A DNA stretch of 64,000 bases from Parelaphostrongylus tenuis (taxonomy: Eukaryota > Nematoda > Chromadorea > Rhabditida > Metastrongylidae), in the NCBI GenBank assembly GCA_019055375.1, contig JAHQIW010005224.1:310001-374000 (forward strand). Direction: 5' to 3'. Below, piece by piece: positions 1 to 12,280 of the stretch (positions are counted from its first letter, which is position 1; the number at the start of each line of letters is the position of its first letter). The notes under the pieces are model-generated. The model had not been told where the DNA came from and did no database searches. It saw only the letters and a list, made by a program, of their open reading frames with translations. The translations under genes were made by a program, and so were the position numbers.

Positions 1-1144
1 GATCAAATAAAGCAAAGTAAAGCAATATTTTTGCAGCAGTCAACTGATAGCATGAAAAATGTCAATTTTAATACAAAGCTTGTTTTGTAAGAAACTCTCA
101 TAATGTGCTTTACTAATGTAAAGAAGATAGTAATTGCTTTTGGTGTGAGTATCCCGTTGTTTGAACTTCACAGCGGGATTCGCTGGCAGGTATCTAGTAA
201 AATATGGATTCTGTGGGAACTTTATTGTTACGAATACATAAATTATTATTGGAAAGGACTTCTGCTGGCGTATTTTTAGTAAAAAGAACGCTCAATTACC
301 CTGCAAAATCCTTTTTTTTTTCATTGCTAAAGCAAAGTCCTCAAGATAACAACGCATTTCCAACTCTTTTTCACATTCCTGTCGACGGTATGCGAGAGTG
401 TAATTTAAAAGTATATTTTATATCAGGCGTGACCTCAAAACAAAGTTATATGGAGGACTTTTTAATGCTTAGGCGGAGTATGCCTTGACAGAGTTCGCAT
501 TCATCATTTGTTGAGCACTTTTCGCCAGGAGTGCTCTTTCTTCGGCCAAATTTTCAAAACTTCTTACTAATGTTGTAGATTATCCACTTACCAGTAGGGT
601 CTTCTAGCTTACAATACCAACAAAGAGAAAAATACGCCTAGCTTTCGGAGTAGACAGCAAGTAATGCAAACTTCACAGCGGATTTTTTGGCAATTATGAA
701 GTAAAATTTAGATGGTCGGAGCACTTCGTCGTCATAAAATATGAGATAATGCGCAGAAGATTCCAATAGGTATTTTTTGTAAGGAGAGCGCTATGCATCC
801 TAACAATCCGTACATTTCATTAGGAAAACAGCATCCTCTAATTTCAAATATATTCTCAACTCTTTTTGTGCTTTCTTATCGCTTTTCTTGTGAAAATGGA
901 ATCGTCCAGTCAGTTCTTATTTATCGGTTATGTGATGCTCGCAGAAGCAGATTGGTGCCTCGCACGTGGAGTTCCAATATCCTTCAAAACCTCTCATCGT
1001 TATCAAGGTATAGAGCAGGATTCTGGACGATTCGTCGACCACTTAATGATTATCTCTTCATCAGTGTTCTCTTGATTCGTCAGAGTATAATGCAGTTTAA
1101 TACTGGCTAAGTGCTCAATGATGTGGGTGCTTTGCAAAATCATT

Positions 1145-1214
1145 TGCGTCAGCCGGGATTCGAACCCAGATCTCACTCTTTCTGGGATCATGTGCTAACC
1201 GTTGCAATTACTGG
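1145..1214 (-). repeat. tRNA-like fragment
   Basis: Minus strand: AATTGCAACGGTTAGCACAT and CTGGGTTCGAATCCCGGCTG. The B box is perfect, the A box approximate. Same type as 5.16 and 50.55 kb. Confidence 0.5.
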
Positions 1215-1849
1215 GTAATTACAAGATGATACCACCGCAACAATCGGCCTAATAAATAAATTCCGGCTGATTATTGGTTAGATATTTGAAAACCTTTCCA
1301 GGAACTACACTTAGTTTCAGAATTATCGAGAATTGAGCTGTCGATGCTACAGCGCATAATGGAGGGCCTACATTGTTAAATCGCCAACATTTGAGCTTTC
1401 GATAATTTCAAAAAACACTTTAGAAAATGCCTTGTTTAATGAAAAGTTTCTGAGTAATCGTGTACCAGGAAAGGTACACGTCACCACCGGGTTAAATTAC
1501 ATCGGAATATTCGATCAGTAAATAAGGACGACGTCGCCTAGCAAACACATCGACTTCAAATTAGCGAACTCATTATAAGGCTTTCACTTGCTAAATTTTC
1601 GTTCTAGTTCCTCTATGAAAAACTATCAACTTTATCTTTTTACAAGATACCATCGATTTAAGAACTAGCGTTCGTGCAAATTCTCGTAGTAAATTTCATT
1701 TCGACACAATCATATCATGATGTCTTCACTGCTTCCGTAAAACTAAAGAGGTTGGGAGGTCCACTCTGGAATCCTAATCTCGCATGTTTTAGTGCTAGAA
1801 CAGTAAACACAGAATTATTAATGATAAGTAATTGAAATTGCTCAACAAC

Positions 1850-2170
1850 ACTAATCAAAGTATGCGCCATCAGCTTGAACACATTTCTGCCAACTCTCCG
1901 ATAGTCAAAGTTGGATCCTCTTCAACTGCTTTGATTATGGCCTCTCCATCAACTTCGCAGACGTCTGGGGCGGAGCTGGTCTTTCAAGCTGGTATTGCCT
2001 GTACGAATCTCGGCAAGAGACCGAAACGCTGTTCGCCTAAACATGTATCTTTGAGTCTTTGCACTTTTAATGTTCTCCAGGGAGGTCTGTACATCGCGTC
2101 CCAATTCGTACTCGTAAAGCCGCAAATTGTCATAAAAGGCTTCGTTGAGCGGCCATGAAACGGCAAGCAT
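1850..2170 (-). pseudogene. Mariner transposase N-terminal relic
   Basis: On the minus strand: LRLYEYELGRD, then RSLAEIRTGNTSLKDQLRP, then after a frame change DGEAIIKAVEEDPTLTIGEL. These match the LLYEFxLG, FRxGDxSLEDxPRSG and DPRxTxxEL blocks of mariner transposases. No catalytic domain remains. Confidence 0.6.
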
Positions 2171-2619
2171 GGATATTTTGTATCAAAAGAAAATTTAGAA
2201 AATTCTGCATAAAGCATTATCGATTTTTTGCCTAGGATGACAGAAATGTGTTTAGGCTGCTGACGCATACATTGAAAAGCGTTGTTAAGCGATTTTGATT
2301 ACTTCTAGTTGATAAATTTGGCGCTTATTACTCTAGTGTTAAAACTTATGAGAAGACCTAATAATAAGACCTTCCAGTGCAACTATTCAACATCTCCTTT
2401 ATACTGCGCAATGGTGTCTCTTACGGAGTATACACTCTAGCACAACCGACACAATATGTTTTAAAAATACAGGTTCAACGCAGAATTCGATTTCAGGTTG
2501 AATAAAAGGATTATTGTAGAACAAAAACTGTGCTGAAAATGAACGACTCAAAAGGAATTGCATGGGGTGCAATGCACTTCGTCCACTTCGACCCATTTGC
2601 AAATATGCATGCATTACTC

Positions 2620-2830
2620 AAATTTTTTTCTCCTCCATTGTGCGGATCCCAAAACTTCTAGCATTCGTTCGTTTATCGCCTTCTTGATGAACGTCGTAGA
2701 ATACTGGTTGAGCACATCTTGTTGCAATCTCAAGGATATCCAGGTTAGGGCGTTCGTTATTGAACGCCGGAGAGTGCTTGGTGAAGATTAGCAGCGTGCG
2801 CGCTGCACCGAGCATCATATCCACTAGCCA
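2620..2830 (-). mobile_element. tRNA-derived SINE, family B, reverse copy
   Basis: Reverse complement of the family body: ATTGTGCGGATCCC, TAGCATTCGTTCGTTTATCG, TGGTTGAGCACATCTTG, CAATCTCAAGGATATCC. The tRNA-like head is lost. Confidence 0.6.
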
Positions 2831-3089
2831 CAGCGCCCCGTTGAAAAGCTATGTAGGATAAAGTGTGCACTCCAGCGAATACTTAATGTTTTATGGCTCC
2901 ACATACTCCAATAAATAGCTAGCAGTTGGACCACGAATACAGTAATGAAAATCATGTGACATAGTAGGTCGTTCCATGTCTTGGCACTAGAGCAAAAAAA
3001 AACCAAATTTATTAACCACAAGTGATTGAAATTTATGACTTTGACATCGTTCAGTTGCGCATTTCCTCGTAGAAATTTTGGTATACAAC

Positions 3090-3250
3090 TCACCTATACT
3101 TTGCCTAATAAAGCTTGGGGCGATGCTATCGTTGCAGAAAGGACGGCTTAAAAAGTGCTTTGCAATTTTCAAAGCTGGAGAGAGCAGTCTGGAGGATCAG
3201 TCACGCTCGGGCCGTCCTCAGGAACCTCCATTAATTTTGCACGTCGCTTC
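3090..3250 (+). pseudogene. Mariner transposase fragment
   Basis: Reads KKCFAIFKAGESSLEDQSRS and GRPQEPP, the WFxKFRxGDxSLEDxPRSGRP block of mariner transposases. Nothing recognisable follows. Confidence 0.55.
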
Positions 3251-3299
3251 GCTAGCATTTTCCCCTACGCGCTTTCGTGCTGAAGTAGCAAGCTAATTT

Positions 3300-5159
3300 G
3301 TTCCCACGACAGCTCCAACTCAAAGCAACTGTAGGCTGACTGTACACCAATACGTTCGCAATAGAATGCACAGTTTAACGATACCGAAACTATGCAGTTT
3401 TAGTTACTTTTGGTTAATGAGCCAGGTGTTTACTGCTCTAATGCCAAACTCATAGAACGACCTATTATTTCGAGAAAACAACCGTACACTCTTATAAAAC
3501 ACTACACTCTTATAAAACATGCGAGAGAGTACAAATGTGGCAAAGAAGGTTGACTTGAAGCTGAGGTACTTTGAATTAGGTAACCGAGGAGCTTTTTCTT
3601 CTGCTTATTTTTAACGAAACGCCGCTTTTGGAAACCTCGATAAAGCAGTAAACTGAGAAAAAGTAAAGTTCGTCTCCCGCACCATAACACGTCAGAGAGC
3701 GAAGTTTCAAAAGTATATATATATACATGTAGGTATATATGTGTGTCTATATATGTATTGAACATATTGAAAAATCGGTGTACAATAGATATCTCACTTC
3801 CATCTTTTCGATTACCAGGCGTGAATCTAATCAAGGAAGCGGCTTCCCATGCGTTTGAAATTTACCTTATGATTTTTTTTTGTTGTTGTTATGAAATATT
3901 GGAGAGATTCATTTGCACATTGAAACTTAGAATTAGTTATCTAGTCTGAATGCAAATGTTATGAGAAGACGTTCAGCACGCTCAAAATACTTGAATTCAC
4001 AAGATCCATGCGGAATTAGCCATTTTTCAGCCCTTCATTCACCTAAAAAGCATTTGCAACTTATAGAAATGTCTTTCTTGTTATCAGAAGAGGCCCTTCA
4101 TTCAGAACGGAGGCAGTTTTTGACATTGATTTGCTCTTAGTTAGGCTTCGGCGTGAAAGGATTACAAACAAGACTTGAGTGATTCAATAAATAAAGAAGA
4201 TTATTGTTGACAGAGTAACCTTCAAGTGAGTTTTGTTTTATAATTGCAATAATAATCTGAGACTGAATTCACTGTAGTACTAAATGAGCAAGCGGAAAGC
4301 CATGAATTTGCGAATATACCTAACAGCTTTCGTAGATTTGAAAGAGCAGTAAACGCAGTGTCGTTTAATTTGCTCTCTCGCACATGCAGTTTAACTGGAG
4401 GCAAGTGGACTATCAAAAAAGAAAAAGCTACCAAAAGTTAGCTTCCTAGCAGCATTCATGAAGATTATTAAGAAAAAAACCTACACCTGGGTAAACGCGG
4501 GAGGACACCGTGAATTATTCGGACTAATTTTTAACCTGGTAGGACCGTTTGTGGCTTTTAGGATATTGGTAAGAAGAACGAAAAAAGAGCCAATACACTG
4601 TTTTCGCGATGAGCAGGCACGAGATTGTTCAACAACAAGATTTATTCTACACAATATTGGCTAACATTTCAACGTCGTTGCTTCGTTAAAGCCTGGAAAA
4701 GCCGAAATGACGTGCAGTTGTTTAACAATTTCGCAGCTTCATCAGTAACAGAAGCTCAATACGTAATTTTTCATTAATGAGTAAATGCAGCGCAGAAGCA
4801 GCATTGATGAAAAGAAAAGACGGTCAAACTTTGGAGGTAAGAATAGCTTATAGTAATTCTTCATACCGACAGACTATATCAAGCAGCGTAAAATAAAAAA
4901 TTGTGAGATAAAATATAATATTAATATTTTCGTAGATAATTTTCAACCACTTTTGTAAAAGGAGCTCAAAAAAGGTAAGAGTGATAAACGGATAAATTCA
5001 CACTGACCCTTGAAAGATGATCCACAGCCTTCATAGACCCTAGAGGCATTTCTTCACATCGATGAACAATTTAAGCATATACGAAATGGATGGGTACACG
5101 TTACTGTGGACAAAATTTCTTCATAAGTGCGAATTATGGAGAGACACGCTCTTGAGTAC
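3300..5159. other. No recognised gene
   Basis: AT-rich sequence with short chance frames only, a TA/TG tract at 3713-3755 and no splice-linked coding pattern that I could follow. Confidence 0.5.
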
Positions 5160-5230
5160 TTGGATGGTGCAATGTTTAGCATACGCTCTCGGAAAGAGTG
5201 TGATATGGGTTCGAATCCCGGCTGACGCAG
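5160..5230 (+). repeat. tRNA-like fragment
   Basis: GGATGGTGCAATGTTTAGCA and GGGTTCGAATCCCGGCTGAC with a CTCTCGGAAAGAG anticodon-like hairpin between them. The first stem does not pair well with the end, so probably a SINE or pseudogene. Confidence 0.5.
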
Positions 5231-7179
5231 ATGTATTTGCACAGCACTCCACATTTCTGAAATTTATCGTTTCTGGGTTGATCGCATGTAACTCTATGCT
5301 ATCGGTATCTTTCCGGCCTTAGTTAGGCACAGCCCACTGATGCACTGACCCTAAGTGGCTGGTCTTCAGTGAATAATTGATAGACCCAAAACATCAATAC
5401 GGTGTGTTTTTCGAATGAAACTTTTACTATGCGATCCAAAATTCATTTTTTACGTTATCTGCTGGGGTGATGGAGGTTTTGGCTTAGTGGATCGTGGACG
5501 TGATATATGCGCAATTTTCAACAAAATCCCGGACGGCAATGACCTCTATTGAGGCAATTTAAAGAAGGACACAGTGGCCGGTAGGACCTCTGGAATGGTC
5601 GCCTTCATTCGCAGAGTTTATCGCAGAAAAGCCTTTTCCAGACAACTTGCAATCTGATAATCTATAAAATGCAGATGTTAAAATTGAGCTCGTTTGGAAG
5701 AGATGTACTTTAAATAATTTCACAGTTAATTTCTCAATTTCGGTGAGAGACTATTAGTGCTGAAGAGAGTGTGCAGCGTAGAAAGTTGGACCAGTGCAGA
5801 GGCGCAGAAATCCCTCCGTTTCGATTATGTGGCATCACAGTATGAAGAATCATTTTTGACAATTAATTCGCTATTTTCTAATGATCGATCGCCATTCTGA
5901 ATTTTGCATATTGTTTAGAATGGAAGGATATCAAATAATTAACGACAACCATCGTAGTCTTTTCTGCTCAACTTACACAGCTCATCAAACGCCAACAGCA
6001 TACGATCACATAGTGGTCGACTGTTTTTTCTCCACAAACAAAAGCTGCATATGGACCAAAAATTTGGGAGAGCGTACAGAAGGGCAGGCAGCATATATAG
6101 AGTGAGGAAAGAGCGGGAAATTTCTCAAATTGTCAGAAGAACGATATAGAGCGAAGAACAGGCGTAGGATTCCATGCCGCAAGACATTGTGATCAGTGTG
6201 ACATCCATATGGGTCACAACCAGTCGGGCAACAGATTAGGCGTGCTCCCACAGAGATGCTATAAAAAATTAGACATATCTGCGAAAGTGTCATAAGATTG
6301 CTATGTAAAAAAAGGCGAGTAAATGAACGTTGGATATAGCCAGAAAGCTTGTGCAAAGCGCTATATTTAGCTGTGGTACACGGATTGGCTAGAGGATAGA
6401 CGTCACGATAAGCCGACTCTGAGAAGTTTATAAGTGAGGTGCCTCCGATTAATTACGTGGATTTAATATGCACGTAGGAAAGCAGAACACATCCTATAGC
6501 ATGAGAGCGATCCAACAACGCGAGATTTCCATCCTGCCGGTGTGCATTGTATTATGCCAGTGGTGGCGATCAAGATGTAATTCTATTCTCATGATATCAA
6601 GAAAACTTGCAGTGCACTAAGACCTTACACCATTTTTTGTCGGTCAGACGTAAACGGCGCAAAGATAACGCGATTAACATATTAGTGACGATGCCTGTTT
6701 TCCGACATCTGTTGGCATTAATCCAATCGCTTCAGAACTTTAGGCCAAGATAGACTCACAGAAATGACTGCCTGATTGCTCTAAAAAATGAAGCGTATAA
6801 TTTCCATTAAGATTGCACTTTCTACTGTAGCGCTGTTCAAAGTGAGAATGTTGAAGAATATCCAAGAAAAAAGATAACCCTACCAGTTGTCATCGCCACG
6901 TGCAGTGCAAACCTCAACCCCGGTGAGCGATTTTTGATATTTCATCATGGTTTTTTCACCGTTTTGAAAAAAATCTGGGATCTTCGTAATGTTTCGATAG
7001 TTTAAGATTTTCTCTACATACTCGTATACTTTTGGTGCAAAAATAACGTTTATGCCTGAAAAAAAAAGCTGTCTCTTATTTTGCAAGCACAGTGATGTTG
7101 GAATTCTGTCATTCGTAAAAAGTTGTACAAAAAAATAATATTCCGTGATTATCTTTGCTTCAGCGATCACGAATTTTTT
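5231..7179. other. No recognised gene
   Basis: Open frames here (up to 116 codons) show no familiar domain. No repeat family of this window was recognised. Confidence 0.5.
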
Positions 7180-7262
7180 AATACAAGCTTATTTTGTACA
7201 AAGTAGTACAAAATCATATCCGCTGCTAACGTTTCGGCAGTTTTGCCTTCGTGAGAGCGTTA
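7180..7262 (-). repeat. Hammerhead-like end related to the 35.4-kb foldback
   Basis: The TTGTACAAAGTAGTACAAAA edge at 7195-7214 matches the ends of the 35.4-kb element. The adjoining minus-strand block reads CUCACGA, GGCA-AAA-CUGCC, GAAA, CGUU, AGC. One core base (G5) is changed to C. No partner arm was found nearby. Confidence 0.4.
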
Positions 7263-7757
7263 AACTTGGGTAATTTGAAAAAACAACGACATGAATCTGT
7301 AATTTGCGATATACATTATTATAAACACTAGTGAAGAGTTGTCATAGTCACTGTAAATCGGAAAACAATGACTAGCATGTCAAAAAACCTATTGCACAGT
7401 GTATGCGATGCCAGGTCATCTATAATTCTTATCATAACTAAATTTTTAGAACAAGTACTCGCTCATTTTTAATAATTTATCTTTATTTCACATGGAGAAG
7501 CTGGAACTTATGTATTAAAGAAGAGTTTGTGCAATAAGGGTCAACTGTATTTAGGAAAACTAGTAACTAAAGCAGGCTTGCGCTTTATCATTGTTTCAGC
7601 ATATCCAAGTTTTATTTATAGTCTGGGTGTGGAGACCTATTCTTTCCTCACAATCGAAGCCTATTAGTTCGATGGTGAGCTGGATTGGCTGCTGTATCAA
7701 GTTCACAAAGTATGATGACTTCACATTTGCTACAAGATATACTAGCCATTGTACATT

Positions 7758-8442
7758 ATAGACAATGCTAGGTACTGTTCTATTATGGCGGCGCCTATTG
7801 AGGCCTTCGGTAAAAACGTAATGTTTCCTTTGCGAAACATTTCTAAAGTTTGTCCATAGCTCAAATCAAGTGAAATTCAATGGCATGTTTAATTTCTCGA
7901 ATAGCTTATTTTTGGCGCCGTACCAGTCAAAATAAGATTTTGTTCCGCATTCGAAGATTTCTCACTGAATAAAAGTTTTGTTGCAGTGTACTTTTAATCG
8001 TTAGATAGCGAATATCTTTCCAATTGAAATGATATATTTCTCTTTCGTAAGGGACTTTCTCTAGCTTTATAATGACAGATAGAGAAAATTGGGTTTTACC
8101 CTCAATGAGCAAATCTAGTCGGCTAGGGTGTGTGCAGCTGTAATATCAGAAAGCAAACACATTCTCTTCATCAGGAAGATTAGCTCTATCTGATGATCAA
8201 AATATTGTTATAAAAAGGCTTTTCTCAGGCGAGAAATCTCCACATGTTAAACAAAATCTCATTTTGACTGGTACGGCGTTAAAACAAGCAATATGAGAAA
8301 TATATATATATCTTTGAAATTCACTTGATTTGAGCTATCAGATGACCATACATTTGTCAGATAACAGCAAGGAATACGTTTTTACCGAAGGCCTCAAGTG
8401 GCGTCGCCATAATAGAACAGTAGTACCCAATGCTATCATATG
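7758..8442. mobile_element. Foldback (MITE-like) element, about 190-bp arms
   Basis: 7761-7950 and 8250-8440 are inverted repeats: the left outer edge CTGTTCTATTATGGCG pairs with CGCCATAATAGAACAG, and the inner edge CGCCGTACCAGTCAAAAT pairs with ATTTTGACTGGTACGGCG. The middle part of the arms has diverged. The 300-base centre has no recognised coding sequence. Confidence 0.75.
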
Positions 8443-11400
8443 AAGAAGAAAGGAAGAAAAAAGGAAGAAGTGGAGAATTAAAGATATTCATAAATTTGTG
8501 CATGCAAATGAGTGTTGAGAAACTACCACAGCCGAAAAATTACCGGAGCTGTCATCCGTCACTTAGGAACCCCTTCTTAGGAGCAGATCTCATGCCCAGG
8601 AGTAAATTTCCGAAGATTATGAAACATTTGCATGTTGCCGCCAACTCCAGGTGAAAGAACAAACTACACAAAATAAAACCTCCTGCAATTTGCCCATATA
8701 AATTGCCAAGTTACATATAGAACGAGGAAAAATGTATATATCGACGATACAGTGGTACCCTTTGAGGGAGCATCGTATTTCAACAATACCTTCTTAGCAA
8801 AAGGCACAGGTCATATCGCTTCACAGCCGACACCCGGGCATGTTCTCATAATCATTTTACTAATTCGTGGATGTTGTATTAGACGTTATAGCAAATTGGC
8901 ATGTACTGCCTATGCTTAAAGCAAAACTAAACGAGCAAGTACCAAGTGCAGTCGATTTGAGCAGTACCTTTGTCCACCTTGCTTCGATACTGCTCAATAC
9001 AGATGTGTTCTTGGGCGTTTTGGCGTACGAAAATTTGTATAATTTTGGTCGAAAAATCATGTCGTATAATACTGAAGACATTTATGGACTGAGAACTGAT
9101 TACTTTGAGATTCGATATTTATTGCTATAGAATGCATAAACGAGCGAAATTCTATGCAGCTCGAGTGAATGCTTACCGGTACCGATAATTAGGGTGAAGC
9201 TATTGATAGACGATTGTTGTATAAATTAGTGTTTGCTAAATAAATATTTTGAGCATATGTTAAACAAAAGATTAGCAACATCAATGAAAGATCTAAAGGA
9301 AATTTGGGTAAGGAATATGCAATTTCTTCAAGGTACTACTCTAGAAATTGGTGATTGTGGGCTTTACGAAAGCTTATTCAAACTGTGTACCAAAAGTCAC
9401 ACTATAAAAGCTTTTCGTAAGAGTTAGACAATCCAGAAAATGTGTTCTGTTTCTGTTTAATATATGGAACAAGTTCCTGCCTTACATTCTTACATATCGT
9501 CAAAAAAATAAGAAGTAATAGAGGGAAATGCGACTTTTTCTATTGATGTGACTTTAGTAGTGAAAAGTGGAAATTTTTAGGACACTTGAAACGTTCCTTT
9601 TATTTAAAAAACTCTTATAGAAGGCCTTCAGTAACATATCATCCCTTCTGATCATAAATTGTCTTCAGGGCTCTAATTTCACTATACAGTTACCAGTGCA
9701 CCCACTGCGAAGTTCAAAAGATGGGCTGTTCTCTCAGAGCGTGAAATGCATTTTTTCCCTTGCTACAGTGCACTAAAACGTCAGTTCGAAAAAGAAACAA
9801 ACTACTTTATAGAACTTGCACTTTTTGCTCTATCGAACAATGATTCAAACTCTAATGAAAGTCAGGCATAAACGACAGTGAAGCACGCAAAGCACTTCGG
9901 AAGCGAGACGCAATTTTTGTTCATCGTTTTTACAGCGCATTAATAACCTACATTTGCTACTCAACTTAAAAAGTAGGTTTGTATTTAGAATCCCCACTTC
10001 TCAAGCTATTGAATAATTACTGAATGTTTGGTGAAAAACTTTTGTTCTGTGAAAAGGCTATGTAAACAGGAGTGCAAATCACACAGTGCACTCTGAAGAA
10101 AAAAGAAACGTACTTTTCCCATCGTTGCTACAACCGGTGGGAAAGCCCCTTGGAAGTCAAGCAAGTCATCAGAACTACAATTTTCCCAGATATCGAATGA
10201 TTTTAAAGTTTAATGAGAAGTTTACGGTCGCCTAGAATACCCCGAAAATTTGCGAGTACCATCAGAGGTACACGTGGTCTTGAAGGGGTTGAATTTGTAA
10301 AATTCACGACGTGTTTGGAACATGATTACGTTACGTTAGACGAAGTTCTACTCCTCAGTAGTCTTGACTGTCGATATACAAGTATCATTAGAAAAGAGCT
10401 AGTGCAAGGATTCCCTGGCTCAGTAAAGAGAAAAAAACAGAATTTTTTCTGAAAAAGGATGAAACGCAAAACGTGCTGCTTTGGCCACAACCCCTTAGGG
10501 ATGCACCATGCACTTAGCCCCATTAAATATCGTAGAAGTGATTGAGTGCAGTTTTGACCTTTACAGTGATGTACGAGGATCTACCAATGCTGCAAGTCAG
10601 TATTTCTCGTCCTTCCAAGCAAGAAGAAATCACTAAACTTGCTCACAGTTGGGAAATATCTGAAAGCTTGTATAATTTGCACTTGAATTAGTAAAGTACT
10701 ACATAAGTTACATTGTGTGTTAGAGTGTTATGATATTATAGATGTTTTTGTTAATGGCTGCTAGTTTTGACATTTCTACGATTGTTCTGTTTGGTAATTA
10801 TGTCACATTTGTCATAATTACGTTGCCTGCTTTATTATTATTCCCCATTAGTCTGTGAGAATATTTAGAGCCTTTTCGAGGTTGATACGTTCGGGGCATA
10901 CGTATGCTTAGGCGGTAGCCAGCTTCATATAATTCAAAGTGTGGCAAATGTGTTGAATTTGAAAGATCACATCACTAATCGTAATAAAGTTTTCTTTTTG
11001 ACATTGAAGGGAAGTGCTGGTTTTGCAAAAATGTCCATTTGAAAGCCAAGCATCTCATCTTGACGTTGTTGCTTACAAAAATTGCCGTCAGGACTCGATC
11101 TGATAATGTATTTGTTAAAAGCCAATTTCGTTTTACGATTCAAGGATCTCTCACCATCAGTTGGGCAGTCTTTCTGTTGGAATCATTTCGCCCAATACAA
11201 TTCAATAAGTCATCTTTCATGTCCATTTCTTCTCATAAAAACGTTTTTCGTTTTCCAACGATTATGATTTTCCAGATCTAAGCAGATTCACGTCTGCATT
11301 TCAATAGCCGACATTAATCGGAACCCTAAATTTCTTCCTTACGCTGCTTTTTTTCCTCTCTATACAGATTTATCGCAGTATCACCCTACCAGTTTTCACT

Positions 11401-11604
11401 AGTCAATCAGTTTGATTTCTTAACAATACACATCATGGTGATTTCTAAAGTCTAACATGTATGCCCTCTTGAATAGGAATAGAGTATCAGGAGTAGATCT
11501 TGTCTAATGATTACGGTTTTTTCTTGTGCATAAAAGAATACCTCGAGAATTAAAACTTTGTACGGTCGATCTACAACATTATTTTAGTGGTAACAGACAC
11601 AACA
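8443..11604. other. No recognised gene
   Basis: Several short open frames (8867-9130, 9233-9427, 10213-10452) without recognisable motifs. They lie between two foldback elements. Confidence 0.5.
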
Positions 11605-12280
11605 TTTGCTTGATAATTATTTCTCAAGCCATGTGTGTGGACTGTTTTGGGCAACTAGACAGCTCGAGACACGCGTTTAGGCCTTGGCTGCCTCGTTAGA
11701 TGGGCAGTGCCCTTCGTCTTATAGCCAATCTTCTTAGGAGAACTCAACCACCTCCATAGAGTCGGCGCAGACGTAATATTTACACGTACCATTGAATGAA
11801 ATCTTCACTAAATGGGCATTGTTGTACACTGGATTGCTCTTAGCTGGTGTCGTCAAATATATCATGCCTTTCGTTCCAAGTGGTTTCTTAAGACCACGTT
11901 AAAATTTCAGTATGCTTAATAATTATTTTTTTGCTCATAACAGACTACATGTATGGCTCAAAAAATAATTATTAGGCCCAGTGAATTTGAGCGTGGTCTT
12001 AAGAAACCTCTTGAAACAAAGGGTATGATATATTTGACGATACTAGCCAAGAGCAATCGAGTGTACATTACTGCCCACTTAGTGATATTTTCACTTAATG
12101 GCACGTATAGAGAGTACGTCTGCGCCTACTCTATTTAAGGGGTTGAGCTTCCCCGAGAGGATTGACTAAACGATGAAGGGCACTGACCAGCTAACGAGAT
12201 GCCAAGGCTGAAAGACATGTATTGGGTCGTATGAGTGCCCTTAACAGTCCTCATCCATAGCTCAAAAATGATTCTTTCTT
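11605..12280. mobile_element. Foldback made of two inverted copies of a MITE-like repeat
   Basis: Left arm about 11605-11940 and right arm about 11950-12280 are reverse complements around TAATAATTATTTTTTTGCTC / GCTCAAAAAATAATTATTA. Shared blocks include TTCGTC...AGCCAATC, GTACACTGGATTGCTCTTAG and CTTAAGACCACG. The same repeat recurs singly at 30.17, 39.77 and 42.09 kb. No transposase inside. Confidence 0.75.
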
